64,000 nucleotides of DNA from Myxococcales bacterium (GCA_016706225.1 JADJKB010000003.1:248001-312000), one strand, 5' to 3'; counted from the first letter of the stretch, positions 40,785 through 49,979 are shown. The notes: a model not told the origin generated them from the letters alone. Made by a program: numbers and translations.

Positions 40785-41315
40785 TCACTTCGGCAGCTTG
40801 GCGGCGAGGAAACTCTTCAGCTTGACCAGGTTCTTCGCGTCCCGGTGAAAACCCGGCTCGGAGTATCCGTCGGCCCAGCTCTTCACCTCGCGAACGAAGT
40901 CGGCACGTACCGCCGCGTCGCCGAAGATGTCATCGACCGTGCGGCCACGGGCGGCAGCGCCACCGAGGCTCGCGACGTAGGCCTCGAGGCGCGGGAAATC
41001 GTCCGCCAAGAACTCGCTGATCAGCTCGGTGTCGGCGGCAAGACGGGCAACGATCGCATGACCCCCGTCGGCCTGACCCCGCGAGGCGGCGACCCGGAAC
41101 ACGAAGGCATCGTCGATGAACCCCAGGTCCTCGATACCGTCGGGGATGAGGTCCAGCGACTTGAACAAGTAGTTCAGGGCGACCGCAGCATTGCGGCGCA
41201 GCTCGGCTGGCGCGGCGTCGTTCTCGACGAGGATCGCTAGCTCACGGGCGTCTTCGCCCAGGGTGCGCAGCCAGGTAGGGAACGCTTCGAGACAGCGGCT
41301 ATCGAGCTCGGTCAT
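40785..41315 (-). CDS. DUF1232 (YkvA-like) protein
   Basis: 176 residues from ATG 41315 (GTG 41321 possible). It contains the DUF1232 core ALNYLFKSLDLIPDGIEDLGFIDDAF in two neighbouring pieces (about residues 48-73), where the DLIPD and GFIDDA motifs are typical. The domain is often attached to membranes in other proteins; here no clear transmembrane helix is present. The biochemical role of the family is not known. It lies 31 bases after the kinase gene upstream on the same strand, so both may share a transcript. Confidence 0.75.
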   Translation of the reverse strand: MTELDSRCLEAFPTWLRTLGEDARELAILVENDAAPAELRRNAAVALNYLFKSLDLIPDGIEDLGFIDDAFVFRVAASRGQADGGHAIVARLAADTELISEFLADDFPRLEAYVASLGGAAARGRTVDDIFGDAAVRADFVREVKSWADGYSEPGFHRDAKNLVKLKSFLAAKLPK

Positions 41316-41346
41316 GGGCACGGTTTACCCGAGCCCGGCCCCTGCG

Positions 41347-42597
41347 TCACCACTTGCCGACCACGAGGCCCGCGGCGAAGCCGAGCATCAGCGCCATGAC
41401 CGCGACGAGCAGCGCGAGCGGGAGTGGGACCGCAATTGTCCGCCGTGGCACGCTGACCACCTCGACCGACGGAGCCGCGTGACCCGACGTCGCCCCGGGG
41501 AGTCCGGCCGAAACCGCCGTGTCACCGCCGAACCGCCGTCCTACCGCCGGTGCATCCCCGGCGCCCGGGGCGGGGGGTGGCCTCGAGCCGTAGTGGCCGG
41601 GCGGCGGAGCCGATGGATGATGGGGCGGCGGAGCCGATGGGTAGTGCCCACCGGGGGGCAAGGGACCGGACGGGATCGCGACCGCGTCACGGGTGTCCGG
41701 CGCCGCGACCACCGACGCCGGCATCTGCCCGGAGCGCGCCACACTCTCGACCGCCTGCGCCATGTCGTAGGCGGTCTGGAATCGCGCTTCCGGCTTCCGC
41801 GCCAGAGCGCGCTGAAAAAACGGTGCCCAGTGTGCGTACTGGGGCGCGACGGTCTGGATCGGCGTCGGCTCACTCGTCAGCACCTTGGTCACCCGAACGA
41901 AGTCGTTCTCCGCCTCGAATGCCGGGACCCCAGTGAGGAGCTCGTAGAACAAGATCCCACACGACCAGAGGTCGGCCCTCGCGTCCGTGTGTTTGATGTC
42001 CTTGATCTGCTCCGGACTCATGTAGCCGGGAGTCCCGAGCAGCATCCCGGTCCGGGTCTTGCGGTGCATTCCGCCAGCAGCATCGAGCACGAGCGAGATA
42101 CCGAAGTCGAGAACCCTGATGTCGCTGCCGTGATTGGAATCGCCCACCAAGAACACGTTGCCGGGCTTGAGATCGCGGTGGATCACACCCGCGGCGTGTG
42201 CAGCGGACAGAGCACGAAGGATGTTCTGAACGATGGCGGAGGCCTGCTCCACCGGCACCCGACCGCGGTTCATGCGATCGGCGAGCGGTTCGCCCTCGAG
42301 CAGCTCCATCACCAGGTACGGCGTCCCGTCCGCGGCTCGCACGGCTTCGTACACCCGCGCGATGCCGGGATGATCGACACGAGCGCTCGCCTGGACCTCG
42401 TTGAGAAAACGCGCAACGACGTCCTGATTTTCGCCGAACTCGGCCCGCAGCACCTTGATCGCGGCCCGCGCCGTGCCGTCGACGCCCACCCCCTCGAACA
42501 CGACGGCCAGGCCTCCCTGACCGAGGACCCGGCTGAGCCTCCAGCGGCCGTCCAGGACGGCACCGATCAACTCGTTGGGGTCTTCGAACTCCAGCAT
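41347..42597 (-). CDS. Ser/Thr protein kinase with C-terminal membrane anchor
   Basis: 416 residues from ATG 42597, one base after the SprT-like gene's stop. Kinase at about 15-285: Gly loop GQGGLAVVF, AIK with Lys48, HRDLKPGN with Asp142, DFG at 164, GTPGYMSPEQ. It is followed by a Pro/His/Gly/Ser-rich linker and a single terminal helix (LPLALLVAVMALMLGFAAGLVV) with only GKW after it. It is therefore tail-anchored, with the kinase in the cytoplasm and no periplasmic sensor. The tight spacing with the metallopeptidase gene suggests co-regulation. Confidence 0.9.
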   Translation of the reverse strand: MLEFEDPNELIGAVLDGRWRLSRVLGQGGLAVVFEGVGVDGTARAAIKVLRAEFGENQDVVARFLNEVQASARVDHPGIARVYEAVRAADGTPYLVMELLEGEPLADRMNRGRVPVEQASAIVQNILRALSAAHAAGVIHRDLKPGNVFLVGDSNHGSDIRVLDFGISLVLDAAGGMHRKTRTGMLLGTPGYMSPEQIKDIKHTDARADLWSCGILFYELLTGVPAFEAENDFVRVTKVLTSEPTPIQTVAPQYAHWAPFFQRALARKPEARFQTAYDMAQAVESVARSGQMPASVVAAPDTRDAVAIPSGPLPPGGHYPSAPPPHHPSAPPPGHYGSRPPPAPGAGDAPAVGRRFGGDTAVSAGLPGATSGHAAPSVEVVSVPRRTIAVPLPLALLVAVMALMLGFAAGLVVGKW

Positions 42598-42598
42598 G

Positions 42599-43192
42599 TC
42601 AGGGTCCAAACAGCGATAGCTGACGTGCCTCGCGGCGCGGCGTCGCCTTGCGCGGGCGCGACGGCTCTCTTGCTCCCTTCGGCGGCGGGCGAGTCTTCGC
42701 GGGCTCCGAGAGTTGCCTCATCAGGCTGGACTCACGCTGGAAGAACCCAGCGTTGTGGAAGGTGTCCTTGAGCCCGAAGTACTTGAAGTCGAGGTGGTGA
42801 CACACCTCGTGCAAGAGCGTGCGCAAGAACGTGCGCGGCGCCACCGTGCGCGAGTGTTCCGCCGTGCGCATCCAGACTTCGAGGTGTGCACGCCCGTCCG
42901 CCTCCAGCGTATACAGACCATGCAGCTCGCCGTCGTGATCCTTGGGGCGCCGGGCCAAGACCCGAACGGTCACGTTGACGACACCGAGGGATAGCGTCAG
43001 GTCCGTCACCAGCGCCTGCGCGGCGGTCTGCACCGCGCGCCGGGAGCCGCCCTCGAGTGCCTGGCGTAGCACGACGGCCCGCTCCCGGTGCTCCGCCACA
43101 CGCGGCAAGCTGACGCTCCTTATCGCATCACTCTTGTCATAGGTGCGCTTGCCGGAAGCGGAGAGCGAGCGGTAGTAAGGGAAACGCTTCAC
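42599..43192 (-). CDS. SprT-like zinc metallopeptidase
   Basis: 197 residues. The zinc site is HEVCH (H128, E129, H132) followed 14 residues later by H146 in FHNAGF, as in SprT/Spartan-like gluzincins; the helix before it has TFLRTLLHEVCHHLDF. The C-terminal ~40 residues are basic and Pro-rich (RPPPKG, RPRKATPRREAR), which could bind nucleic acid. Spartan-type enzymes repair DNA-protein crosslinks; bacterial SprT-like proteins are not well characterised, so that function is only a possibility. It sits between a Cys-rich lipoprotein gene (30-base gap) and a kinase gene (1-base gap). Confidence 0.75.
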   Translation of the reverse strand: MKRFPYYRSLSASGKRTYDKSDAIRSVSLPRVAEHRERAVVLRQALEGGSRRAVQTAAQALVTDLTLSLGVVNVTVRVLARRPKDHDGELHGLYTLEADGRAHLEVWMRTAEHSRTVAPRTFLRTLLHEVCHHLDFKYFGLKDTFHNAGFFQRESSLMRQLSEPAKTRPPPKGAREPSRPRKATPRREARQLSLFGP

Positions 43193-43222
43193 GGCGGCGG
43201 CATTCTACCCGAATCCGGAGCG

Positions 43223-44293
43223 TCACTTGGCATTCCGGCAGCACACCGTCAGCGCCGTGTTCGGGTCGCCGACAATTTTGCCAACCGGGGTGCCTCCCCC
43301 GGGGATGCAGCCTCCGACGAGCGTCGGGCTCTTGGTTCGCTCCAGCCCCCACGCCGGCCAGAACGAGTTGATGGTCCCTGAAACGTCGGTGCAGTTCGTA
43401 CTCGAGAGTTTCTGGTTGTCGAACAGGCAAGTCGCGTCGTCCCAGAACTTGTATTCCGCCGTGCAATCCATGACTCCCGGTGCGCAGCTGCAGGGTGCGC
43501 ACGAGCGTGTATCGAGGTACTTCTGGAATACGGGCTTGCGCTGGGGCCAGTCACTTGGGCAGAGCTGGTCGCCCGGTAGGTAGATACAGATCGACGCCGC
43601 GTACGTGCCCGTGCCTTGCGGCAAACACTCGGACGCCGGACCGCACGCCGTCGCTGGTTTCCCCGGGCACACGTCCGCGCGGTTCTTCCAAGGATCACCC
43701 TGGATCGGCGCCACAGCGCTCGGCTCGCAGCTGCCCGGCGTCGTCACATTCGGGTTACCGAGCCTGCAATGCAGCGATGGGCTTCCGCTCTTGCCTTTGC
43801 AGCCCCCGCTGGTCTCCGTGTAGTCCGTGCTGACGCTGCACGTCGCGTCGCCGCTGCAGAGCAGCGACACGCTGCACGCGCCGCCAGTCATTGCGCCGCA
43901 GGTGCAGGCCGAACAGCTGCCTTGCCCGGCGGGGTTGCTGAAGAACTTCTGCGGCTCGGAGCCATCCGGGCAGATCGGACCAGCCGGTTCGCTGGCAACG
44001 TAGGTACCCTCGGAAAGAAAGGCATAGCCCCAACCTGCGGGCGCCTTCGGCACGCATTGAAAACCGGTGCTGCACGCGGTCGGTGGTGCACCCGCAGCGC
44101 CAGCGCTCCCACCGGCACCCGCCAGACCTCCAACCCCGCCGTCACCCCCGAAACCGCCGAGCGGCGCGCCACCGGTCGCACCGGCGCCACTACCGCCGCC
44201 CGCGTCGGGCGCGGCGCCGCCCTTCAGCTCGATGCTGCATCCGAGGACCGACAGCGCGCCAAGCGCGCAGGCGAAGAGGAGATTTCCCGTCAC
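43223..44293 (-). CDS. Cys-rich lipoprotein with duplicated module
   Basis: 356 residues from GTG 44293. Lipobox SVLGC near residue 19, then a Gly/Ala/Ser linker to about residue 70. Two copies of a ~75-residue Cys module follow: GTYVASEPAG...CSACTCG...C...CSGDATCS and GTYAASICIY...CAPCSCAPG...C...WDDATCLF, with the shared pattern CxxCxC and DATC. The C-terminus ends in CCRN. Likely a surface-exposed, disulfide-rich protein of unknown ligand. It lies 64 bases after the TPR/PEGA gene. Confidence 0.7.
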   Translation of the reverse strand: MTGNLLFACALGALSVLGCSIELKGGAAPDAGGGSGAGATGGAPLGGFGGDGGVGGLAGAGGSAGAAGAPPTACSTGFQCVPKAPAGWGYAFLSEGTYVASEPAGPICPDGSEPQKFFSNPAGQGSCSACTCGAMTGGACSVSLLCSGDATCSVSTDYTETSGGCKGKSGSPSLHCRLGNPNVTTPGSCEPSAVAPIQGDPWKNRADVCPGKPATACGPASECLPQGTGTYAASICIYLPGDQLCPSDWPQRKPVFQKYLDTRSCAPCSCAPGVMDCTAEYKFWDDATCLFDNQKLSSTNCTDVSGTINSFWPAWGLERTKSPTLVGGCIPGGGTPVGKIVGDPNTALTVCCRNAK

Positions 44294-44357
44294 GCGAGCC
44301 GCGGAATGGTATCACGCGGGTCGGACCGGCGCTTTTCCCGGTGCAAGCTCCGACCGC

Positions 44358-45404
44358 TCAGAAACGCCCGCCAAAGCTGAATCCACCGCCGTGCCGCTGC
44401 ACGTATGCCTGCGCCGCCGGCGGACTCGTCGTTGGTGCGCGCCCGCGGCCCAAGAGCATCACAACCCCGGTTCCAACACCAACCACACCGAGCCCGAGCG
44501 TGACTCCCGTGAGGGTCGAGTAGGTCTGGCCTCGCTTCTGTGTGCTCTCGAGTGTGTCGGGACAGGTGCGACCGATGCAACCCTTGTCGAGGTCGTCGAC
44601 GGCCTTGGCACGGAGTGAATAGAACACCGCCGACGCGGCCAAGCTGGCCACGCCCAGCCCGCCGATGATCCACGGCGCAGACGAGCCCGACGCTTCCACG
44701 CGCGGGGCCTCGGGCGGCACCGCGTCGTCGCGCGCTGCGACCGGCGCCGCCTCGTTCGTCCCCTCGGAGCTCGGCGCAGCCGGCGTCTCGGTCGCCGGTG
44801 CCACCAGGTCGTCGGGCACGTCGAGCACCACATTCACTTGCTCTGCCTCGGCCAGAGTCAACGTCCGCTTGAACGACTTGCCCTGGGCCACGATTCCTCG
44901 CACGACATGCGGACCAGGATCCAGGGTGATCGGTTGACCGATCTGCGTGTCGCCGAGCGCAACACCGTCGAGCTCAATCTTGATTGCTTCGGCGCCCTTG
45001 CCGCGCGTGATGGTGACCTTCGGGATCTTTCCTTCGAGCGCCTCGCGGGCCTTCTTCACCTCGTCGACGAGGCTCTGCTCCTTCTTCCCACCCTGCTCGG
45101 CTTCGTACTCCGCCATCCGGTATCCACCGAGCGCCTCGTTGAAGCGGCCGAGGTTCTCTTTGCAGCGTGCGAGATGAAAGCGCACCTGCGGCGTGGCCTT
45201 GATGCGGGCTACATCCTCGAAGGTTCCAAGCGCGCCCGCCCAGTCCCCCGCGGCCTCCTGGGTCAGGCCCTGGGCGTAGAGCTTCCGCGCGCGGATGAGC
45301 TCGGCGTCGGACTGGGCAAATGCCGGCGTGGCCAGCCAGAGGGAGGCGGACAGCCCAATCCAGCGAGCAACGGTCAGAAATCGCGGGCCAGGCACATTCG
45401 GCAT
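44358..45404 (-). CDS. Exported TPR protein with PEGA-like domain and membrane segments
   Basis: 348 residues from ATG 45404. A signal peptide is cut near AFAQS. Residues ~17-110 are TPR-like helices (LYAQGLTQEAAGDWAGAL, HLARCKENLGRFNEAL). Residues ~130-200 resemble a PEGA domain (KIELDGVALG, LDPGPHVVRG). An acidic Pro/Ala-rich linker and two hydrophobic helices follow, with a CxxxxxC pair between them, and the end is FSFGGRF. It has the same plan as the protein encoded at 52921-54144, and probably acts as a periplasmic scaffold. It is divergent from the 45490 gene across 85 bases. Confidence 0.7.
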   Translation of the reverse strand: MPNVPGPRFLTVARWIGLSASLWLATPAFAQSDAELIRARKLYAQGLTQEAAGDWAGALGTFEDVARIKATPQVRFHLARCKENLGRFNEALGGYRMAEYEAEQGGKKEQSLVDEVKKAREALEGKIPKVTITRGKGAEAIKIELDGVALGDTQIGQPITLDPGPHVVRGIVAQGKSFKRTLTLAEAEQVNVVLDVPDDLVAPATETPAAPSSEGTNEAAPVAARDDAVPPEAPRVEASGSSAPWIIGGLGVASLAASAVFYSLRAKAVDDLDKGCIGRTCPDTLESTQKRGQTYSTLTGVTLGLGVVGVGTGVVMLLGRGRAPTTSPPAAQAYVQRHGGGFSFGGRF

Positions 45405-45449
45405 GGAACCGCGCCAAGCGGCTGCCGGCAAGGGCGTTTCGTCAGGAGT

Positions 45450-45478
45450 TTCACCCACCCGCCTGTCCGCGCTAGCCT
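45450..45478 (+). promoter_or_regulatory. Candidate promoter for the 45490 gene
   Basis: TTCACC (45450-45455), 17 bases, TAGCCT (45473-45478). The ATG is only 12 bases after the -10-like element, so the transcript would be nearly leaderless. Confidence 0.3.
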
Positions 45479-45489
45479 ACCCGGGTCGC

Positions 45490-45909
45490 ATGAGCCAACG
45501 GGTCACCACCGCCTTCGAACCGCTCCTGACTGCGTTGCAGGATTTTCGCACTCAATGGCCGAAGCGCGGTTGGAGCTGGGATGGGCGCTTCTCGTGCGTA
45601 GCGTCAGCGTTCTCGGCCGAGCTGGTGGAAGAGGCGAACACGGCACTGGCGCCGACCTTCCCTGGACGCTGGAACCACAAGACCTTGGGCGCGGCGCCGC
45701 CGCTCGTGCAGCAGATTGCAGAGCGCACCGGTGGCGTTCGGTCGGACCAGTGGATCTTCTCGACCAACACGAGTGGTGGTGCGATCATCTACGCGCTGTG
45801 GTGGCCTTGGGGCGACGACACGACCATTACGCTTCGGGTCGGGCTGCCGAGCCCGAACCCAGCGGTCGAAGATCGACTTCGGGACGTGTTCGGCGCGAGC
45901 CCGTACTGA
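45490..45909 (+). CDS. Hypothetical cytosolic protein
   Basis: 139 residues from ATG 45490. Small, mixed alpha/beta composition, no signal peptide or membrane helix. Notable residues are Trp-rich: WPKRGWSWDGRF, RWNHKTLG and ALWWPWGDD. No family recognised. A lipoprotein gene follows 29 bases later on the same strand. Confidence 0.55.
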   Translation: MSQRVTTAFEPLLTALQDFRTQWPKRGWSWDGRFSCVASAFSAELVEEANTALAPTFPGRWNHKTLGAAPPLVQQIAERTGGVRSDQWIFSTNTSGGAIIYALWWPWGDDTTITLRVGLPSPNPAVEDRLRDVFGASPY

Positions 45910-45938
45910 GGGGCGAGTCCGCCGCGTTCGCGGCTTGC

Positions 45939-46412
45939 ATGCTTGTGGCCTGCGCCGGCGTGAGCGTGGCATGCGGCGCATCGCCTGCGACAAAAGCGGC
46001 GAGCGCTCCGACGCTGATCGTCGCGCGCGCCGACGAGGTCGACGAACCCGCAGAGCCTCCGGTGCAGCCGCGAACCGAGCCCCCTCCCCCGAATCCATTC
46101 CCGCTCGGGCGCTGGGCGGGCACCGGTGTGCAGGGTGATGGTCAGAGCTGGCCCCTCGAGGTCGACCTCTGGACCACGCGGAGCGGCGCCTGTGCTTCCG
46201 TCAGGTACCCGTCGATCCCGTGCGCCGCCACCTGGATCTGCGTCGCACAGAGCAGCGACGGTGTCCTCGAAGCGAGGGAGGAGCTGACGGAGGGCCACGA
46301 CCGCTGCATCGACGGCGGCACCATGACGATGCGACCCGTCGACGACCACCTCGAGTGGCAGTGGCAGGGCAGCGGGCAGACGGCGCGCGCCGACCTCACC
46401 CGCGTGAAGTGA
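45939..46412 (+). CDS. Small lipoprotein with beta-rich domain
   Basis: 157 residues from ATG 45939. A very short signal ends in VSVAC (Cys at residue 12), short for a lipoprotein signal; the in-frame codons upstream have no ATG/GTG/TTG start, so the start stays uncertain. A Pro/Glu-rich linker (PAEPPVQPRTEPPPP) precedes a ~100-residue domain with alternating hydrophobic strands, GRWAGTG, and three or four Cys. No family recognised; the fold could be lipocalin-like, but this is a guess. Confidence 0.5.
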   Translation: MLVACAGVSVACGASPATKAASAPTLIVARADEVDEPAEPPVQPRTEPPPPNPFPLGRWAGTGVQGDGQSWPLEVDLWTTRSGACASVRYPSIPCAATWICVAQSSDGVLEAREELTEGHDRCIDGGTMTMRPVDDHLEWQWQGSGQTARADLTRVK

Positions 46413-46508
46413 GCGCGCCACGACTGCATCAGCGACTTCGCACCTCCCGTGTGGCATGCGCATTGCTGAGCACGAGGGAGAATGCGAAGATCCAGCGAGG
46501 GAACGAGA

Positions 46509-47933
46509 ATGGGCGTCGACGAAGCTGACGCATTCGACACCACACTCCTGGCCGAGAGTGGCCCACGAAGCACATCCAAGCCCCCGAGCTCGGACGCCAC
46601 TCGCTGGGTGGGTCAGCGACTCGACCACTTCGACGTCCAGCGACCGCTCGGCAGCGGCGGGATGGGGGCGGTGTACGTGGGGCACGACCGCTCCCTCGAC
46701 CGGCGAGTGGCCATCAAGGTCCTGCCCGAGGGCCTCGCGGAGAGCGGGGAGCTGCAGGAGCGTTTCCTGCGCGAAGCTCGCGCGCAGGCGCGCCTCAACT
46801 CGGCCCACGTTGCTCACATCTATTACATCGGACGAACCCCGGCGAACGACCACGGTAAGACCTCTCTCTTCTTCGCCATGGAGCTGGTCGATGGCGGCGA
46901 CCTGGAAGACTTCATCGACAAACGCGAGCCCGTCGATCCGGAGCTTGCCCGGCGGCTGATGCTGGAGGTCGCCCAGGGGCTGCGCGACGCACAACGCGCG
47001 GGCATCATCCATCGCGACATCAAGCCGAGCAATCTGCTGCTCGACAAGAAGGGCAACCTGAAGATCGCCGACTTTGGCGTCGCAAAACCCGTGGGCGGAA
47101 CGGACTCGAAGATCACCCGCGACGGCGCGGTGGTGGGCAGCCCGCTCTACATGGCGCCGGAGCAGGCGAAGGGCGAGGACATCGACCATCGCGCCGACAT
47201 GTACTCGGTGGGCTGCACCTTCTACCATCTGCTCTCGGGCGCTCCGCCATTCAACGCAAAGACGCCGGTGGCGGTGATCGCCAAACACCTGACCGAGGCC
47301 CCACCGAGGCTCGCGCTCGCGGTGCCAATCGTTCCCAAACGCCTCGCGGCGATCGTCGAGCGCCTGATGTCGAAGGAACCGGCGGGGCGCTTCGACAGCT
47401 ACGACGATCTGATCGCAGCGCTCGAAGCCGCCGCCCCCGAGACGGTCCGGCACGCAGGCTTCTGGGTGCGCGGCGCCGCGGTGGGGGTCGACGTCGGCCT
47501 CGCCAGCCTGGTGATCGGGCTTCTGGGTCTGCCGGGGCTCTTCCTCCACCTCATCTATGTGAGTGTGGCCCACGCCACCCGCGGGCAGAGTCTTGGGAAG
47601 CTGCTGATGAACCTGCAGGTGCGGCGCCCCGATGGCGGGCGCCTCGGGCTGGGCCGCTCGGCAGTGCGAACCGTGGCCAGCATGTGGATGCCGTTCTTCG
47701 CGGGCCTCGTGATCCTGCTGACCCAGGGGCGCGGCGGGCTTCAGCTCGCAATTCGACAGATCCAGATCACCGACATGGACGCCTTCCGCGGGCTGGTCCT
47801 GGCGGTGGTCCTCGGCAACGCGCTGCTGAGTCTGCTGTACGGTGCTGGCCTCGCCCTCGCCGCATTCCACCCGGAAAAACGTGCGGCCCACGACCTGATT
47901 GTCGGGTCCGAGGTGGTCTACCGGCTGAAGTGA
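46509..47933 (+). CDS. Ser/Thr protein kinase fused to an RDD-family membrane domain
   Basis: 474 residues from ATG 46509, with a GAGGG about 10 bases upstream. Kinase at ~38-310: GSGGMGAVY, VAIK with Lys70, HRDIKPSN with Asp170 and Asn175, DFG at 188, GSPLYMAPEQ. From about residue 325 the protein turns into an RDD-type domain: GFWVRGAAVGVDVGLAS, several membrane helices, ATRGQSLGKLLMNLQVRRPDGG, and a C-terminal helix before HPEKRAAHDLIVGS. RDD domains are membrane modules linked to transport in a few cases. The kinase would be held at the membrane and might phosphorylate in response to a state sensed in the bilayer. Confidence 0.9.
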   Translation: MGVDEADAFDTTLLAESGPRSTSKPPSSDATRWVGQRLDHFDVQRPLGSGGMGAVYVGHDRSLDRRVAIKVLPEGLAESGELQERFLREARAQARLNSAHVAHIYYIGRTPANDHGKTSLFFAMELVDGGDLEDFIDKREPVDPELARRLMLEVAQGLRDAQRAGIIHRDIKPSNLLLDKKGNLKIADFGVAKPVGGTDSKITRDGAVVGSPLYMAPEQAKGEDIDHRADMYSVGCTFYHLLSGAPPFNAKTPVAVIAKHLTEAPPRLALAVPIVPKRLAAIVERLMSKEPAGRFDSYDDLIAALEAAAPETVRHAGFWVRGAAVGVDVGLASLVIGLLGLPGLFLHLIYVSVAHATRGQSLGKLLMNLQVRRPDGGRLGLGRSAVRTVASMWMPFFAGLVILLTQGRGGLQLAIRQIQITDMDAFRGLVLAVVLGNALLSLLYGAGLALAAFHPEKRAAHDLIVGSEVVYRLK

Positions 47934-47979
47934 GGGGAGCCGGGCGCAGACGGACCCACATGCGCTCCAGAACCGGGTT

Positions 47980-47994
47980 GCCCGAGTCTCGGGC
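47980..47994 (+). terminator. Weak hairpin between kinase and lipoprotein genes
   Basis: GCCCGA and TCGGGC flank a 3-base loop, 46 bases after the RDD-kinase stop. There is no T run directly after it. Confidence 0.25.
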
Positions 47995-48077
47995 CGGGTG
48001 TAGACCCCCGGCGGTTTTCCTTTCTGGGCAGGGTTAGCTATCCTGTCCTTTGGGCTTTTTATCTGGAGGAGACGGCA

Positions 48078-49940
48078 GTGTCTTTCGCTGATCGCCTTAA
48101 GGGCTTGTTCGTTGCGGCTTGTGCGGTGGCCATTCCCCTGACTTTCGCGCCGGCTTGCGGCAGTGACAGCGGCGGAGACGGCGGCGGAGGCTCGGGTAAC
48201 ACCGGCGCCGTGGGCGGAGCTGGCGGAAGCGTCGGCGGCTCGGGTGGCAGCGGCAACACGTCCGGCGTGTGCCTGCTGAACAACTGCAACTCGGACCAAG
48301 AGTGCGACGGCTGCTCCTTCGGCCGAAACAAGTGCAAGCTCTCCGAGCATCGCTGCGTCGCGTGCGACCCGGCTACCGGTCAGGGCTGCCCTGCAGGTCA
48401 AGAGTGCACGTCGTTCGGCACCTGCGCGCCGTCCGGGCAAACCTGCGCCACCAACGCCAACGGCGATCCGACCATCACCTGCCAGTCCAACGCCGACTGC
48501 GCAGCCTGTGATCCCCTGCACCAGATCTGCGAGCCCACCAGCAGCAAGTGTGTGGCTTGCACGGACACCAACACCAGCCAGTGTTCGGCGTCGGACATCT
48601 GCGTCGACAACAAATGCGCCCACAAGTGCCCGGACAGCTGCACCGTCGACAACGACTGCGCGCGCTGTGAGTACGCCGCGGGCAAGAAGGCCAAGGCGTG
48701 CTTCAACCACACCTGCGCCGAGTGCTCGGACACCTACGCTTGCCCCGCAGGCCTCGTTTGTCAGAAGGGCCAGTGCATCAAGCCGTGCGGCATCCCGGGC
48801 CTGTCGGCGGGAACCTGCAACACGAAGGTGGACTGTGAGGGCTGCGGCGACCCGACCAACACCACTGCACCGAAGTGGGACTGCAAGTTGCCGATCAACG
48901 GCGGACTCCACGGCGTCTGCGCGGCACCCGCGACCGGTTGCTCGGACCTCGGCCAAGGCGCCGTGCTCCCTGCGCCCTACGACAAGGTGACCAACCTGTG
49001 TTCGAAGGACACCGACTGCGCTGGCGTTGGGATTCAGTACAACGTCGGCCAGCTGATCCGCGACCTGGTCGGCGGACCCGAGATCGACATCGGGATCAAG
49101 AAGATCAAGATCCAGGACGCCAACGTCCAGTACGGCATGAACAAGTGCGCCAGCATCGAGCTGGTCAACAACGTCAAATGCGGCGTATGTGTGCCGTGCA
49201 AGGCCGACTCGGATTGCCAGAAGATCGACATCAGCAAGCTGATCTTCGACCTGTTCAAGGGTGATCCGTTGGCCCAGATCGCCGGCGCGTTCATCATCGA
49301 CCTCCTGTACGGTCAGAACAAAGACCACAGCCTGCACTTCCAGTGCCTCAACATCGCCGCGGGTTACGGCGTGTGTGCGCCTTGCTCCAACCCGACCAAG
49401 GCCTGCGGGCAGACCACCGGCGGCGGTGGCACCGGCGCCTGTGACCACGAGGTGTGCAAGACCGGCGGCGCCCTCAAGGAGAGCTGCGGCAGCTGTGCGG
49501 CCGAGGTCTGCAAGAACGACTCGTACTGCTGCACGACCGCCTGGGACGACGTGTGCGTGAAGGCCGTGGACAAGTACTGCCCGAACGGCTGCGGCGGCGG
49601 GGGCACGACGACCTGCGACCACAACCCCTGCACCGAGGGTGGAGCGCTCAGCACGACCTGCAGCGCCTGCACCAAGGCCGTGTGCGCCAACGACGCCTTC
49701 TGCTGCGGCACCAAGTGGGATGCGCAGTGTGTGACCGAGGCCAAGGCCGAGGCCGCGTGTGCCTCGGCCTGCGGAGCCGGCTGTGCGCACAGCGAGTGCA
49801 CGTCGGGCGGACCGCTGACCACGGGTTGCTCCACCTGCGCCACCAACGTCTGTGCCGCCGACTCGTTCTGCTGCGCAACGTCGTGGGACAGCCTGTGTGT
49901 CACCAAGGCCAAGACCACGACGGGCTGCACCTGCCCCTGA
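48078..49940 (+). CDS. Large Cys-rich lipoprotein, paralogue 1
   Basis: 620 residues from GTG 48078, with a strong GGAGGAG 8 bases upstream. The lipoprotein signal ends in TFAPAC, then a Gly/Ser linker to about 58. Residues ~60-290 hold many CxxC pairs. Residues ~310-440 form a hydrophobic domain flanked by Cys (NVGQLIRDLVGGPEI, FKGDPLAQIAGAFIIDLLYG) that matches no family known to me. Three C-terminal repeats (~453-505, 511-565, 570-620) follow the pattern CxHxxCxxGGxLxxxCxxC...VCxxDxxCCxxxWDxxC. About 70 cysteines imply an exported, heavily disulfide-bonded protein. The gene at 50197 encodes a paralogue of the same plan. Confidence 0.8.
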   Translation: MSFADRLKGLFVAACAVAIPLTFAPACGSDSGGDGGGGSGNTGAVGGAGGSVGGSGGSGNTSGVCLLNNCNSDQECDGCSFGRNKCKLSEHRCVACDPATGQGCPAGQECTSFGTCAPSGQTCATNANGDPTITCQSNADCAACDPLHQICEPTSSKCVACTDTNTSQCSASDICVDNKCAHKCPDSCTVDNDCARCEYAAGKKAKACFNHTCAECSDTYACPAGLVCQKGQCIKPCGIPGLSAGTCNTKVDCEGCGDPTNTTAPKWDCKLPINGGLHGVCAAPATGCSDLGQGAVLPAPYDKVTNLCSKDTDCAGVGIQYNVGQLIRDLVGGPEIDIGIKKIKIQDANVQYGMNKCASIELVNNVKCGVCVPCKADSDCQKIDISKLIFDLFKGDPLAQIAGAFIIDLLYGQNKDHSLHFQCLNIAAGYGVCAPCSNPTKACGQTTGGGGTGACDHEVCKTGGALKESCGSCAAEVCKNDSYCCTTAWDDVCVKAVDKYCPNGCGGGGTTTCDHNPCTEGGALSTTCSACTKAVCANDAFCCGTKWDAQCVTEAKAEAACASACGAGCAHSECTSGGPLTTGCSTCATNVCAADSFCCATSWDSLCVTKAKTTTGCTCP

Positions 49941-49957
49941 GTCTCGGCTAGAGAACC

Positions 49958-49979
49958 GGCGCCCGAACCATCGGGCGCC
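49958..49979 (+). terminator. Hairpin terminator after the 48078 lipoprotein gene
   Basis: A perfect 9-bp stem (GGCGCCCGA / TCGGGCGCC) with a 4-base loop ACCA begins 17 bases after the stop and is followed by TT. It separates the two paralogous lipoprotein genes. Confidence 0.55.
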
